A DNA stretch of 64,000 nucleotides from Paludibacterium purpuratum. Lineage in GTDB: Bacteria > Pseudomonadota > Gammaproteobacteria > Burkholderiales > Chromobacteriaceae. The DNA lies in NCBI RefSeq assembly GCF_004363805.1, contig NZ_SNZP01000005.1, positions 62,001-126,000 of the forward strand. The letters are read 5' to 3'. A program made the translations under genes and the position numbers. Below, in pieces: positions 42,941 through 52,640 of this stretch (the stretch's first letter is position 1; the number at the start of each line of letters is the position of its first letter). The notes beneath the pieces are model-generated. The model worked only from the letters and a program-made list of their open reading frames with translations. It was not told the DNA's origin and searched no databases.

Positions 42941-42953
42941 AATGATTCTCATT
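42941..42953. promoter_or_regulatory. possible Fur-like site before the peroxidase gene
   Basis: AATGATTCTCATT is an inverted repeat (AATGA/TCATT) resembling part of a Fur box (GATAATGATTCTCATT type). It lies 55-67 bases upstream of the peroxidase ATG. Only part of the 19-bp consensus is present. Confidence 0.25.
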
Positions 42954-43007
42954 GCTAACCACCCATACCGCATGGCAGCATGTGCCTATTATCCAAGGGG
43001 AATAGGC

Positions 43008-43490
43008 ATGAGCCACGATCTGTTCGATCAGCAAATCAATGGGCTTAACGGGAATCCGATCGACCCGACCGCCTTGCGCGGCAAGGTGGTGCTCGTGGTG
43101 AACACGGCAAGCAAATGTGGATTTACGCCGCAATTTGCCGAGCTGCAAGCGCTGTATGCGCGCTATAGCGAACGCGGTCTGGTGGTGCTGGGCTTCCCCT
43201 GCAACCAGTTTGGGAGCCAGGATCCTGGCAGCCCCCAGGACATCGGTGCTTTCTGCCGGAAAAACTATGGGGTGGATTTTCCGATGGCCGAGCGCGTCGA
43301 GGTCAACGGCGCCCATGCCCACCCGTTATGGCGCAAGCTTAAGCGGGCCCGGCCAGGGTTGCTGGGCCTCGGCCGCATCCATTGGAATTTCACCAAGTTC
43401 CTGATCGATCGCCAAGGCCGGGTGGTGGCACGCTTCGCACCGATGACGCGCCCGGAAAAACTCGCGGCGCGCATCGAGACCTTGCTATAG
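43008..43490 (+). CDS. glutathione peroxidase family (thiol peroxidase)
   Basis: 160 residues, cysteine-type GPx. It has the peroxidatic cysteine in VNTASKCGFTPQFAELQAL (about 37), the FPCNQFGSQDPG motif with conserved Gln (about 65-75), and RIHWNFTKFLIDRQG with Trp/Asn (about 125). It reduces hydrogen peroxide and lipid hydroperoxides, in bacteria usually with thioredoxin. AAGGGGA eight bases before the ATG supports 43008; the frame is open back to 42942. Confidence 0.92.
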   Translation: MSHDLFDQQINGLNGNPIDPTALRGKVVLVVNTASKCGFTPQFAELQALYARYSERGLVVLGFPCNQFGSQDPGSPQDIGAFCRKNYGVDFPMAERVEVNGAHAHPLWRKLKRARPGLLGLGRIHWNFTKFLIDRQGRVVARFAPMTRPEKLAARIETLL

Positions 43491-43506
43491 GGCCAGAGGC
43501 GCGTCG

Positions 43507-43875
43507 TCAAAATGGCATCATGATCCGAACGCGATGGCCATCCGGATCGAGCAATACAAAGCTGCGGCCGTATTCCGTCTCTAGCGGAGGCTGAATAACG
43601 ATGCATCGCTCCTGGTGCTGTAGTTCATCGTGACGACTATCGACCGCGTCCTCATCGTCGAGCACGATCACCAGTTCGGCGCCGCCGCCGGCAATGGTCG
43701 ACGCGGGTTCGACGCACTCTCGCGCCCATAAGCCCAACCGCACCCCCTCCTCTTGCTCGAAGAGGACAAACGAGGCGGTGGCGGACACCGGCGCTTCGCC
43801 CAGCACTTCCGTATAAAAGGCCGTGCTGGCAGCCAGATCATCGACATACAGCAAGACATGAGAAGGCATCGTCAT
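43507..43875 (-). CDS. VOC-family (glyoxalase/bleomycin-resistance fold) protein
   Basis: 122 residues, one pair of beta-alpha-beta-beta-beta modules: VLLYVDDLAASTAFYTEVLG at the N terminus and YGRSFVLLDPDGHRVRIMMP at the C terminus, the standard start and end of the fold, with a metal-ligand candidate glutamate region in between (AELVIVLDDEDAVDSRHDEL). It may be a dioxygenase, lyase or binding protein; no specific role is visible. GAGGAG nine bases upstream supports the start. Confidence 0.85.
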   Translation of the reverse strand: MTMPSHVLLYVDDLAASTAFYTEVLGEAPVSATASFVLFEQEEGVRLGLWARECVEPASTIAGGGAELVIVLDDEDAVDSRHDELQHQERCIVIQPPLETEYGRSFVLLDPDGHRVRIMMPF

Positions 43876-44000
43876 TGCGAAAGCTCCTCGCGCGACGCGC
43901 AATCTGGCACGTGCGCCATGACAAGTGGGATATCGTAAGACGTTATAGTCGATATGACAGGTATTATTAATTAATAAGTTAAGTATATAGAGAGATCGCG

Positions 44001-45128
44001 ATGCCGCCCCGCCGCGTGTTGCTGACAATTTTCTCGCTGTCGCTACTGTTGCACCTGTATATCGGGCAGCGCCTACTGGCATCGCCGAACGGGCCTGGCT
44101 GGCAGCTCGCCGTGTTGCTGGTTTCGAGTCTGGCAGTACCTTCGTCGCTACTGCTGCGGGGCATGAAATCGCCCCTTCTGGCCGATGCTTTGTCCTGGGT
44201 CGGTCTAGTTTGGCTCGGATTATTTGCCCTGACGTTGAGCTTGACCGCCGCACGCGATGTGCTGCTGGTGTTGACGTGGCCATTCATGCCATCCCGACGG
44301 GTCTGGCTGTCTGAGTTCTCGGCACAAAGCGTGCTGTGGCTAGTGCCGATGCTACTCCTCGTCGGCCTATTCAATGCTCGCCGCGTGGCCCGCGTTCGCC
44401 GTGTAGATATCGTTCTGCCTGGCCTGCCGTCCGAATTCGACGGCTTCACCCTCGCTCAGCTTAGCGACATTCACGTCGGCCCGACCATCAAGCAAGGTTA
44501 CCTGGCGCGCATCGTGCGAGCAGCCAACGCGCTCGATGCCGATGTAATTGTCATCACCGGCGACGTGGTGGACGGAAGCGTACGTCGCTTGGCGGCACAG
44601 ACCCAGCCGCTCGCCGAGCTGACGGCGCGACACGGCGTTCATCTGGTCACAGGCAACCATGAGTATTATTCCGGCGCGCGCGAATGGATCGCCGAATTTC
44701 GTCGCCTAGGACTCACCGTGCTGGAAAACAGTCATGTCGTCCTGCGGCGCGGCGCCGCCAGCCTGGTGCTCGCTGGCGTGACGGACTACTCGGCCGGTCA
44801 CTTCGAGGGCGGGCAGGCCAGCGACCCATGCGCCTCGCTGGCGGGGGCCCCGGCCGAGGCCGCCGTGCGTATCTTGCTGGCTCATCAGCCTAGAAGCGCA
44901 CCGGCCGCATCGGCAGCCGGCTTCGACCTGCAACTTTCCGGCCATACCCACGGCGGCCAATTCCTGCCATGGAACTGGCTGGTACCGCTACAGCAGCCGT
45001 TTGTCGCCGGCCTGCACCGCGTCGGTCGCCTACAAGTCTATACCAGCCGCGGCACCGGGTATTGGGGGCCGCCCATCCGCCTGTTCGCGCCATCGGAGAT
45101 TACCCTGTTGCGCTTGACGCGCGCATAA
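44001..45128 (+). CDS. membrane-anchored metallophosphoesterase (YaeI/YkuE-like)
   Basis: 375 residues. Four hydrophobic segments (about 5-22, 33-52, 62-82, 112-128) precede a calcineurin-like domain with LAQLSDIHVGP (D-x-H, about 150), VIVITGDVVDG (GD, about 180), VTGNHEYYSGA (GNHE, about 215), LLAHQPRS (about 295) and LSGHTHGGQFLP (GHTH, about 315). This five-motif set binds two metals. Relatives cleave UDP-diacylglucosamine or other phosphoesters; the exact substrate is uncertain. A strong terminator lies 100 bases downstream. Confidence 0.87.
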   Translation: MPPRRVLLTIFSLSLLLHLYIGQRLLASPNGPGWQLAVLLVSSLAVPSSLLLRGMKSPLLADALSWVGLVWLGLFALTLSLTAARDVLLVLTWPFMPSRRVWLSEFSAQSVLWLVPMLLLVGLFNARRVARVRRVDIVLPGLPSEFDGFTLAQLSDIHVGPTIKQGYLARIVRAANALDADVIVITGDVVDGSVRRLAAQTQPLAELTARHGVHLVTGNHEYYSGAREWIAEFRRLGLTVLENSHVVLRRGAASLVLAGVTDYSAGHFEGGQASDPCASLAGAPAEAAVRILLAHQPRSAPAASAAGFDLQLSGHTHGGQFLPWNWLVPLQQPFVAGLHRVGRLQVYTSRGTGYWGPPIRLFAPSEITLLRLTRA

Positions 45129-45156
45129 ATGCTGGCGATTTTACTGGTTTTGACCG

Positions 45157-45258
45157 TATAATCAGCGGTTTGAATACGCATTCGCCGGAGAGAGGCGCGC
45201 CCCGAGGACCCTCTAGACAGCGTCCCTAAGCCCGTTGAGACGGCTCAACGGGCTTTTT
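45157..45258 (+). ncRNA. candidate small RNA or attenuator upstream of miaB
   Basis: A perfect TATAAT (45157-45162, weak -35) predicts transcription from about 45169. A classic intrinsic terminator follows at 45228-45258: stem AAGCCCGTTGAG/CTCAACGGGCTT, loop ACGG, run of five T. The enclosed transcript is about 90 bases, with possible pairing AGAGG/CCTCT and GGAC/GTCC. No open frame with a ribosome site is present. It could be a free small RNA, or a leader that decides read-through into miaB, whose ATG is 46 bases further on. Confidence 0.45.
45228..45258 (+). terminator. strong intrinsic terminator
   Basis: A 12-bp perfect stem (45228-45239 with 45244-45255), loop ACGG, then T-rich tail to 45258. 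It ends transcription from the metallophosphoesterase gene and/or the 45169 start. Confidence 0.85.
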
Positions 45259-45304
45259 GCATCGGACACGCGACTTGCCGGCCAGACAGGCTGGATCGAT
45301 TGCA

Positions 45305-46633
45305 ATGAAGAAAGTGTTTATCAAGACCTTCGGCTGCCAGATGAACGAGTACGATTCGGACAAGATGCTCGACGTGCTCGGCGCAGCTGAAGGCATGGTC
45401 AAGACGGATTCGCCCGAAGACGCCGACGTCATTCTGTTCAATACCTGTTCGGTCCGCGAGAAGGCACAGGAGAAAGTATTCTCCGATCTTGGCCGTATCC
45501 GCCAATTGAAGGATCGCAAGCCCGAACTGCTGATCGGCGTCGGCGGCTGTGTCGCGTCCCAAGAAGGCGAAGAGATCATCCGGCGCGCACCCTACGTCGA
45601 TGTCGTGTTCGGACCGCAAACACTGCACCGTTTACCGGCGCTGATCGATAGCCGCCGTCAGACCGGCAGCGCCCAGGTGGACATCTCCTTTCCGGAAATC
45701 GAGAAATTCGATCATTTGCCGCCGGCCAAAGTGACTGGCGGGGCCGCTTTCGTCTCGATCATGGAAGGCTGTTCCAAGTATTGCTCATACTGCGTGGTGC
45801 CCTATACCCGTGGCGAAGAGGTCTCGCGACCGTTCGAGGACGTGCTGACCGAAGTGGCGGGCCTGACCCAACAGGGGATCAAGGAAGTAACGCTGCTGGG
45901 GCAGAACGTCAACGCCTATCGCGGCGCCATGGCCGACGGCGGCATTGCCGACTTCGCCATGCTGCTGGAGTACGTACACGAAATCCCCGGCGTCGAGCGC
46001 ATTCGCTTTACCACTAGCCACCCGCGCGAGTTCACCGACCGCCTGGTCGACTGCTTCCGCACGCTACCCAAGCTGGTTTCGCACGTTCACCTGCCGGTCC
46101 AAAGCGGCTCCGACCGAATCCTGATGGCGATGAAGCGGGGCTATACGGCCCTGGAATACAAGTCGGTCATCCGCAAGCTGCGTGCCGCGCGGCCTGATCT
46201 ATGCTTGTCGTCGGACTTCATCGTCGGCTTCCCCGGCGAAACCGAAGCCGATTTCGAGGCCACACTCAAACTGGTGCGCGATCTCGAATTCGACCTGAGC
46301 TTCGTGTTCATCTACAGCCCGCGCCCCGGCACGCCGGCGGCCAACCTGTCGGACGATACGCCGCACGAAGAAAAGGTACGCCGGCTCGAAGCGCTCAACG
46401 AAGTCATCGAAGCCAAGCACTTCAGCACCAACCGCGCAATGGTCGGCAGCGTCGAACGCGTGCTGGTCGAGGGCCCCGGTAAACGCGAACCGGGGCAACT
46501 CTCCGCGCGCACCGCCAACAACCGCGTGGTCAATTTCCCTGGGCCGCTACGGCTCATCAATCAAATGATCGACGTACGCATCGTCGAGGCACTGCCGCAT
46601 TCGCTACTCGGCGAGGCGGTGATCGCCGAATAA
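45305..46633 (+). CDS. miaB: tRNA-2-methylthio-N6-isopentenyladenosine synthase MiaB
   Basis: 442 residues, standard length. The MTTase N-terminal domain binds one 4Fe-4S cluster through three cysteines ([36 protein letters not shown]). The radical-SAM domain has [17 protein letters not shown] (CxxxCxxC, about 150-165). A C-terminal TRAM domain ([17 protein letters not shown] to [10 protein letters not shown]) binds tRNA. It adds the methylthio group to i6A37. The start at 45305 is the family start. It opens the conserved miaB-ybeZ-ybeY-corC-lnt set. Confidence 0.97.
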   Translation: MKKVFIKTFGCQMNEYDSDKMLDVLGAAEGMVKTDSPEDADVILFNTCSVREKAQEKVFSDLGRIRQLKDRKPELLIGVGGCVASQEGEEIIRRAPYVDVVFGPQTLHRLPALIDSRRQTGSAQVDISFPEIEKFDHLPPAKVTGGAAFVSIMEGCSKYCSYCVVPYTRGEEVSRPFEDVLTEVAGLTQQGIKEVTLLGQNVNAYRGAMADGGIADFAMLLEYVHEIPGVERIRFTTSHPREFTDRLVDCFRTLPKLVSHVHLPVQSGSDRILMAMKRGYTALEYKSVIRKLRAARPDLCLSSDFIVGFPGETEADFEATLKLVRDLEFDLSFVFIYSPRPGTPAANLSDDTPHEEKVRRLEALNEVIEAKHFSTNRAMVGSVERVLVEGPGKREPGQLSARTANNRVVNFPGPLRLINQMIDVRIVEALPHSLLGEAVIAE

Positions 46634-46658
46634 TCGCCGGAGGCATAAGGAGTCCGCT

Positions 46659-46946
46659 ATGTTCGTTGTGACGTTGACCTACATCCAACCGCTAACAGAA
46701 GTAGACAAGCTGCTGGCAGCCCATGTCGAATGGCTCAAGGGCGGCTATGCCTCGGGGATGGCCATTGCCTCGGGCCGCAAGGTGCCGCGCGACGGCGGCG
46801 TGATCCTGGCGCGCGGCGAGCGCGCCGAGCTTGAAGCCTGGCTTGCCCAGGATCCTTTTGCCGTGGGCGGCGTGGCGCGCTACGATATCGTCGAATTCGT
46901 GCCGAGCATGGCCGCAAGCGGCTTCGAGGCACTGACAACGGCATAA
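46659..46946 (+). CDS. YciI-family protein
   Basis: 95 residues of the YCII ferredoxin-like fold: FVVTLTYIQPLTEVDKLLAAHVEWLKGGYASG with the conserved His (about 24), then the DGGVILARG strand, and DPFAVGGVARYDIVEFVPS, the typical D-P-F motif. The function is unclear in most members. It interrupts the usual miaB-ybeZ adjacency and is followed at once by a REP palindrome. AAGGAGTCC precedes the ATG. Confidence 0.87.
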   Translation: MFVVTLTYIQPLTEVDKLLAAHVEWLKGGYASGMAIASGRKVPRDGGVILARGERAELEAWLAQDPFAVGGVARYDIVEFVPSMAASGFEALTTA

Positions 46947-46948
46947 CA

Positions 46949-46975
46949 TGTAGGAGCGGCTAAAGCCGCTCCTAC
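46949..46975. repeat. single REP-like palindrome
   Basis: GTAGGAGCGGC (46950-46960) pairs perfectly with GCCGCTCCTAC (46965-46975) around TAAA. It belongs to the same family as the inverted pair at 16224-16284. It sits three bases after the yciI stop, where it may protect or end the transcript. Confidence 0.65.
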
Positions 46976-47010
46976 GGGCCGTTCCTGCACGAAATGGAGA
47001 CCCCCAAAAC

Positions 47011-47976
47011 TTGCACACCGAACCTCTCAGTTTCTCCCCCGTCGACAACCAGCGACTGGCCAATTTGTGCGGGCCGCTGGACGAAAACCTGAAACAGATC
47101 GAAATCGGCCTGGACGTCGCCGTCCAGCGCCGGGGCGAACATTTCAAAATCCAGGGCGAGCAGGCGCACGCCGCGGTCTTGGCGCTGACCGAACTCTACC
47201 TGCAGGCGGAAAAGCAGCCGCTGGATATCGAAGACGTACAATTGTGCCTAGTGGAAATCCAGCGCCAGGCACCGTCCGCCACCCACGACGAACGCCCGCT
47301 ACTGCACACCCGTCGCGGCGAACTGCGCGGCCGCACCCCGCGCCAGGCCGACTACATCAAGGCCATCCTCGAACACGACATCACTTTCGGCATCGGCCCG
47401 GCCGGCACCGGCAAGACCTACCTGGCGGTCGCCTGCGCCGTGGACGCCATGGAGCGCGACCAGGTGAAGCGCTTGGTACTGGTGCGCCCGGCAGTCGAGG
47501 CGGGCGAAAAGCTGGGCTTTTTGCCCGGCGATCTGGCACAGAAAGTCGATCCGTACCTGCGTCCGCTGTACGACGCACTCTACGACCTGATGGGCTTCGA
47601 CAAGGTGACCCGCATGTTCGAAAAGGGTCTGATCGAGATCGCGCCACTGGCCTATATGCGCGGCCGCACGCTGAACAACAGCTTCATCATTCTCGACGAA
47701 GCGCAAAACACCACGCCGGAACAGATGAAGATGTTCTTGACCCGTATCGGCTTCGGTTCGCGCGCGGTCATCACCGGCGACGTCACCCAGATCGACTTGG
47801 CACGCCACCAAAAGAGCGGCCTGGTCGAGGTGGAGCGCATACTCGGCAAAATCCGCGGCATTCATTTCCAGCACTTCCAGAGCGAGGATGTGGTGCGCCA
47901 CCCGCTGGTACAGAAGATCGTCGACGCTTACGAACAATGGCAGGACCAGGATGAAAATCGCCAAGCAAAGAATTAG
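47011..47976 (+). CDS. ybeZ: PhoH-like ATPase YbeZ
   Basis: 321 residues. The PhoH domain (about 115-320) has Walker [20 protein letters not shown] (about 128-146), [17 protein letters not shown] and Walker [22 protein letters not shown] (about 225-245). The N-terminal part is a KH-like domain ([20 protein letters not shown]). It works with YbeY in rRNA/ribosome quality control. The start is the TTG at 47011; a nearby ATG at 46994 is out of frame, so the initiator appears unusual. The 3' end overlaps ybeY by 26 bases. Confidence 0.92.
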   Translation: MHTEPLSFSPVDNQRLANLCGPLDENLKQIEIGLDVAVQRRGEHFKIQGEQAHAAVLALTELYLQAEKQPLDIEDVQLCLVEIQRQAPSATHDERPLLHTRRGELRGRTPRQADYIKAILEHDITFGIGPAGTGKTYLAVACAVDAMERDQVKRLVLVRPAVEAGEKLGFLPGDLAQKVDPYLRPLYDALYDLMGFDKVTRMFEKGLIEIAPLAYMRGRTLNNSFIILDEAQNTTPEQMKMFLTRIGFGSRAVITGDVTQIDLARHQKSGLVEVERILGKIRGIHFQHFQSEDVVRHPLVQKIVDAYEQWQDQDENRQAKN

Positions 47977-48457
47977 AACACCCAGAACCGCACGCCTCAA
48001 TTTGAGTGTGGACGATGTGGCGGCACGGCCCAACACGCCGGATGCGGCCGCCATGCGCCGCTGGGCCGAGGCGGCACTGCTGCCCGAGGTGCAGGCGGCC
48101 GAAATCGGTCTGCGCGTGGTGGACGAGGCCGAGGGACGGACACTCAACCGCGACTATCGCGGCAAGGATTACGCCACGAATGTGTTGACGTTCGCACTCA
48201 ATGAGGGCGAGGATCCGCTGCCCGGCATGCCGCTATTCGGCGACATCGTGCTGACCGCACCGGTCGTCGAGCGCGAAGCGCGCGAACAGGGCAAAACGCT
48301 GGATGCGCACTATGCGCACCTGGTGGTACACAGCATGTTGCATCTGCAGGGTTTCGACCATCTCGAGGAAGAAGAGGCCGAAGCCATGGAAGCGCTTGAA
48401 ACCGTCATCGTCAAGCGGCTAGGATACCCGGATCCCTACGGCGAGGAGCACGCCTAA
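47951..48457 (+). CDS. ybeY: endoribonuclease YbeY
   Basis: 168 residues. The metal-binding signature [11 protein letters not shown] (three histidines, about 127-137) and the strand [17 protein letters not shown] (about 68-84) define this single-domain protein, which takes part in 16S rRNA maturation and 70S quality control. The start is inside the ybeZ 3' end. The C terminus is a normal length. corC follows after five bases. Confidence 0.95.
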   Translation: MKIAKQRIRTPRTARLNLSVDDVAARPNTPDAAAMRRWAEAALLPEVQAAEIGLRVVDEAEGRTLNRDYRGKDYATNVLTFALNEGEDPLPGMPLFGDIVLTAPVVEREAREQGKTLDAHYAHLVVHSMLHLQGFDHLEEEEAEAMEALETVIVKRLGYPDPYGEEHA

Positions 48458-48462
48458 ACATC

Positions 48463-49299
48463 ATGGAAGACCCCAGTAAACCCCGCCCCAACTGGTTGGA
48501 ACGTTTGTCCGATCTGTTCCAGCACGAGCCGGAAGACCGAGAGGAATTGGTCGAGTTACTGCATGCCGCCTATGCGCGCAATCTCCTCGATGCCGAAGCG
48601 CTGGGCATGATCGAAGGGGTGCTGTCGGTCGGCGAACTGACCGTCGGCGATGTCATGATTCAACGCAGCCAGATGGATGTGATCCGCCAAGCCGATCCGA
48701 TCGAGCGCTTTCTGCCGATGGTGATCGAGAGCGGCCACTCGCGCTTTCCGGTCATCGGCGAGGATCGCGACGACGTCATCGGCATTCTGCTGGCCAAGGA
48801 TCTGCTGCGCTACTTCCATAACCCGGAAACCTTCGACCTGGCCAAGGTGCTGCGCCCGGTGGTTTTCGTGCCCGAATCCAAACCGCTGAACGTCCTGCTC
48901 AAGGATTTTCGCAGCACGCGCAACCACTTGGCGGTGGTGGTGGACGAGTATGGCGGCGTAGCGGGCTTGGTGACCATTGAGGACGTGATCGAGCAAATCG
49001 TCGGCGATATCGAAGACGAGACCGATTTCACCGAGACCGAAGAGCAAATCGTGCAGGTGCGCGGTCAGCGATATCGGGTCAGCGCACTGACCGAGATCGA
49101 AGTCTTCAACGAATTTTTCGGCTCGCGCTTCGCCAGCGACGACGTCGACACCATCGGCGGCCTGGTGCTGGAGATGTTCGGCCACGTGCCCAAGCGCGGC
49201 GACAGCCAGGAATCCGACGGGATGCGTTTTACCGTCATCAAAGCCGACAGCCGGCGCCTGCAAACCCTTTTGGTGGAAAAAGTCCAACGTGACGCCTGA
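48463..49299 (+). CDS. corC: CorC: CBS-pair transporter-associated protein
   Basis: 278 residues. Two CBS domains (about 65-195, with VMIQRSQMDVIRQADPIERFL, SRFPVIGEDRDDVIGILLAKD and VVVDEYGGVAGLVTIEDVIEQ) are followed by the CorC_HlyC domain (about 210-278). CorC-type proteins are linked to magnesium/cobalt efflux, and in this operon context the gene is very widely conserved. There is no membrane segment. The 3' end overlaps lnt by eleven bases. Confidence 0.93.
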   Translation: MEDPSKPRPNWLERLSDLFQHEPEDREELVELLHAAYARNLLDAEALGMIEGVLSVGELTVGDVMIQRSQMDVIRQADPIERFLPMVIESGHSRFPVIGEDRDDVIGILLAKDLLRYFHNPETFDLAKVLRPVVFVPESKPLNVLLKDFRSTRNHLAVVVDEYGGVAGLVTIEDVIEQIVGDIEDETDFTETEEQIVQVRGQRYRVSALTEIEVFNEFFGSRFASDDVDTIGGLVLEMFGHVPKRGDSQESDGMRFTVIKADSRRLQTLLVEKVQRDA

Positions 49300-50842
49300 A
49301 CGTTCCCAAGCCATGCGCCTGGCGCTGTTGTTGATCCTGGCCACCCTGGCCGGCGTTGTGACCGTGTTGGGCTTTGCGCCCTATCGCATCTATTGGATCA
49401 TGCCGCTGTCGTTGGCGATTCTGGCCAACACGCTGTCCCGCGGCGGCAAGCACGCCTTCTGGCTCGGTTATGCCTGGGGCTTATCGTCCTACTTGTGCAA
49501 TTTCAACTGGATCTTCATCTCGCTGCACGATGTCGCCGGTATGCCGGCCTGGCTCGCCGTGCCGCTCACCGTGCTGTTGCCGGCCTATCTGGCGCTCTAC
49601 CCCGGCCTGGCGGCCTGGATGACCATCCGCATCGGCGACAAGTGCGGAGCCGGCGCGGCCGAACGCTGGCTACTGCTGTTTCCGGCGGCCTGGACACTGA
49701 TGGAATGGTTGCGCGGCTGGATGCTATCCGGCTTCCCTTGGGGCCAGGTCGGCTACTCGCAGATCACGGAAAGCCCGTTGGCCGGTTACGCGCCGGTCGG
49801 CGGTATTTTGTTGGTGACCCTGTTGGTGGCGCTCAGCGCAGGCGGGCTGCAATTGGCCGTGTCGAGCGGCAAGTGGCGTCGCGCCTGCCTCGCGGCCGGG
49901 CTGATCGCGCTTTGGGGCGGCGGTTTGGCGCTCAAACCGATTGCCTGGACCACCCCTGTGGGTAAGCCGATCACCGTCGCACTGGCACAAGGCAACGTTC
50001 CGCAATCGCTAAAGTGGAATCCGATCAGTTTCGAGTCGACATTGCGGTTATATGGCCAGCAAATCGCCGAAACGCGCGCCGATCTGATGATTCTGCCCGA
50101 GACCGCGCTACCGGCGCTGCTGAGCGAGCTGCCGCCGAACTATATACAAATCCTGCAAAGCCTGGCCAATCACAACGGCATGGCCGTCGCCGCCGGCGTA
50201 CCGCGCCGTAGCGACAGCAATCCGAACGGCTATCTGAACTCGGTGGTGGCGCTCACCACGCCCGGCATGCCGTATTACGCCAAAAATCACCTGGTGCCGT
50301 TCGGCGAATTCGTGCCGCTGCCGATCCTCACCGGCTGGCTATATCAATGGATGAACATGCCCTTGTCCGGCTTCAGCCGCGGAGGAGACCAGCAGGCGCC
50401 ATTGGCGCTGGCCGGACAGCAGATCGCCTTCAACGTGTGTTATGAGGATAGTTTCGGCGAAGAATTGATTGGACCGGCCGCGCATTCGACCATGTTGGCC
50501 AACGTCAGCAATCTGGCCTGGTTCGGCAAAAGCACGGCGGCGAGCCAACACCTGCAACTGGCACAAGCGCGAGCGCTGGAGACCGGCCGCTTCATGCTAC
50601 GCTCGACCAATACCGGCATGACCGCCATCATTCGCCCCGACGGTGCCGTGGATGCGATCGCCGCACCGTTCACCCGCCAGGTGCTGCTCGGTTTTGCCGA
50701 AGGCCGCACTGGCCTGACGCCCTTCATGCGCTACGGCAACCTGCCGGTATTGCTCGCCGGTGTGCTGATGTTGTTCGCGCCGCTTATCCGCTTGCGCCGT
50801 CGGGCGCCAAGCGAACGGCCACGCTACCGCGACCATCTCTAA
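49289..50842 (+). CDS. lnt: apolipoprotein N-acyltransferase Lnt
   Basis: 517 residues: about six N-terminal helices, then a nitrilase-like periplasmic domain. The catalytic triad is Glu in MILPETALPALL (about 273), Lys in YYAKNHLVPFGEFVPL (about 332) and Cys in IAFNVCYEDSFGEEL (about 386). A final helix (about 482-500) returns to the membrane. It adds the third acyl chain to lipoproteins, including the TadD and CpaD products here. The start is a GTG at 49289; an ATG at 49313 is a fair alternative. Confidence 0.95.
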   Translation: MTPERSQAMRLALLLILATLAGVVTVLGFAPYRIYWIMPLSLAILANTLSRGGKHAFWLGYAWGLSSYLCNFNWIFISLHDVAGMPAWLAVPLTVLLPAYLALYPGLAAWMTIRIGDKCGAGAAERWLLLFPAAWTLMEWLRGWMLSGFPWGQVGYSQITESPLAGYAPVGGILLVTLLVALSAGGLQLAVSSGKWRRACLAAGLIALWGGGLALKPIAWTTPVGKPITVALAQGNVPQSLKWNPISFESTLRLYGQQIAETRADLMILPETALPALLSELPPNYIQILQSLANHNGMAVAAGVPRRSDSNPNGYLNSVVALTTPGMPYYAKNHLVPFGEFVPLPILTGWLYQWMNMPLSGFSRGGDQQAPLALAGQQIAFNVCYEDSFGEELIGPAAHSTMLANVSNLAWFGKSTAASQHLQLAQARALETGRFMLRSTNTGMTAIIRPDGAVDAIAAPFTRQVLLGFAEGRTGLTPFMRYGNLPVLLAGVLMLFAPLIRLRRRAPSERPRYRDHL

Positions 50843-50872
50843 CAGCCTGTTCGCGGCAGCGGGGTCGGCCGC

Positions 50873-52519
50873 TCACACCTTGAAGCGCGACACCAGGCCA
50901 CGCAGTTGCTCGGCGTGGCGGTGGATTTCCTCAATGGCTTTCGATGTCTGTTGCGTGGCAGAGGCATTGGTGTCGCTGCTCTCCGCGATTTGATCCACGT
51001 GCTGGGCAATATCGCGGCTGACCTCGCCTTGTTGCCGCAAAGCCTCGGTAATGTCATGCACGGCATGCAGCACGGCCTCGGCACTGTCGCGGATGCGTGC
51101 CACCGCGTCGCCGCCTTGGTGCATCAGTGCCAGACCGCTCTGCACCCGCTCCACGGCCTCTTCCATCGTCGAGTGCGACGCATCGGACCCCTGCTGGATC
51201 TCCTCGACCATGGTGGCGATTTCGCGCGTGGCCATGGCGGTACGCTCGGATAACTTGCGCACCTCGTCCGCCACCACGGCAAAGCCACGACCGGCCTCGC
51301 CGGCGCGTGCCGCCTCGATGGCGGCATTGAGCGCCAGCAGATTCGTCTGATCGGCGACCTCACGGATAACTTGCACGATCGAGGTGATATTGGCGGTACG
51401 GGCAGCCAAGTCGCCGATGGTACCGGCGGCGGCATTGACCGACGCGCCGATACGCGTCATTTCGCCCTCGGCCTGTCCCAACACGGCACTGCCCTCGCGC
51501 GACAACTCGCCGGAGACCTCCGACAGTCGCCGCGCTTCGCGCGCATGTTCGGCGATAGACTGGATACTCTGCGTCATGGTTTCGACCGATTGAGCCATGG
51601 CGCTGGCCGAGCGGCTTTGCTCGCGCGAGCCGGCGGCGACATGTTCGGCGCTTGCGGTCACCTGGGCGCTGGTCTGCCCCAAGTGGTTGGCGCCGTCCAC
51701 AATGTCGTGCACCAATTGGCGCAAGTGGTTTTTCATATCGTCCACCGCCGCCAGCAAACTGGAAGTATCGCCGGGGCGCATCGGCACGGGTTCGTCCAGA
51801 TAGCCGGCCGCGATGCGCTGCACCACGCCGGTGGTAATGGCAGGCTCGGCCCCCAGTTGCGCCAGGATGCGCCGGGTGACCAGCGCGCCCAACACCAGCA
51901 GGACCGCCAGCGACACCAGCACCTCGACGACCAGCCAGCGCATTTGCGCATAGAAGGCCGCATCGACGTCATCGAGATAGATGCCGGTGCCGACGATCCA
52001 ATGCCAGCCCGGTGTCGTCATCAAGTAGGAAATCTTGGATTGCGGCGCATCGAAACCCGGCTTTTCCCAGATGTAAGAGGCAAAGCCCTGACCCTGGCCT
52101 TGGGCAATCGTTTGATCGAACAGATCGCCGAGGTTCTTGCCTCCGGCATCGCGCAGCGTGTGCGCATCCTTGCCGAGCATCGCCGGTTTGACCCCTTGCA
52201 CCAGATAGTGCATCGAGGAATCGAAAGCGAAGAAGTATTCTTTCTTGTCGTAACGGATAGCGGTGAGCGCCGCGCGAGCCAAGGTCTGCGCCTCGGCGGT
52301 GGGCAACTTGCCTTCCGCGGCCAAAGCTTCGAAGCGCGCGACGATGCTGACGGCCGCTTCGACCTGATTGCGCGTCTTGTCCTGGCGGTCTTGCAGCATA
52401 CTGGCACGCTGGCCGTAGATGCTGAATCCGCCCTGAATACAGAGGATCAGCGCCGCAAAGGCCATCAGCGCCATCAACCGTAAACGTAGACTAACCCCCT
52501 TGATTTGAGACACCACCAT
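50873..52519 (-). CDS. methyl-accepting chemotaxis protein with single Cache domain
   Basis: 548 residues. Helix 1 (about 12-33), a periplasmic sCache_2 domain (about 35-185: [21 protein letters not shown] and [19 protein letters not shown]), helix 2 (about 190-212), HAMP, and a signalling domain with the hairpin tip [21 protein letters not shown] (about 390-410). No CheR-tethering pentapeptide ends the protein. sCache_2 receptors often bind small organic acids. It is not in an operon; lnt converges with it. Confidence 0.92.
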   Translation of the reverse strand: MVVSQIKGVSLRLRLMALMAFAALILCIQGGFSIYGQRASMLQDRQDKTRNQVEAAVSIVARFEALAAEGKLPTAEAQTLARAALTAIRYDKKEYFFAFDSSMHYLVQGVKPAMLGKDAHTLRDAGGKNLGDLFDQTIAQGQGQGFASYIWEKPGFDAPQSKISYLMTTPGWHWIVGTGIYLDDVDAAFYAQMRWLVVEVLVSLAVLLVLGALVTRRILAQLGAEPAITTGVVQRIAAGYLDEPVPMRPGDTSSLLAAVDDMKNHLRQLVHDIVDGANHLGQTSAQVTASAEHVAAGSREQSRSASAMAQSVETMTQSIQSIAEHAREARRLSEVSGELSREGSAVLGQAEGEMTRIGASVNAAAGTIGDLAARTANITSIVQVIREVADQTNLLALNAAIEAARAGEAGRGFAVVADEVRKLSERTAMATREIATMVEEIQQGSDASHSTMEEAVERVQSGLALMHQGGDAVARIRDSAEAVLHAVHDITEALRQQGEVSRDIAQHVDQIAESSDTNASATQQTSKAIEEIHRHAEQLRGLVSRFKV

Positions 52520-52640
52520 TTGCTCCCCCTGTCTCGGTTGACCACCGTACCATTGTTATTTGTGATCACTAATTAATTGTTATTGCATGATTTGCTGCCG
52601 TTGACCAGTGTTACGTCCTCTTTGCATGAGCCAAAGCAAA

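Noticed and set aside
51371-52483. Long open frame antisense to the first chemoreceptor, and a similar one at 57064-58557 antisense to the second
   Set aside because: Both are His/Gln/Arg-rich mirror frames of conserved MCP sequence with no independent support.
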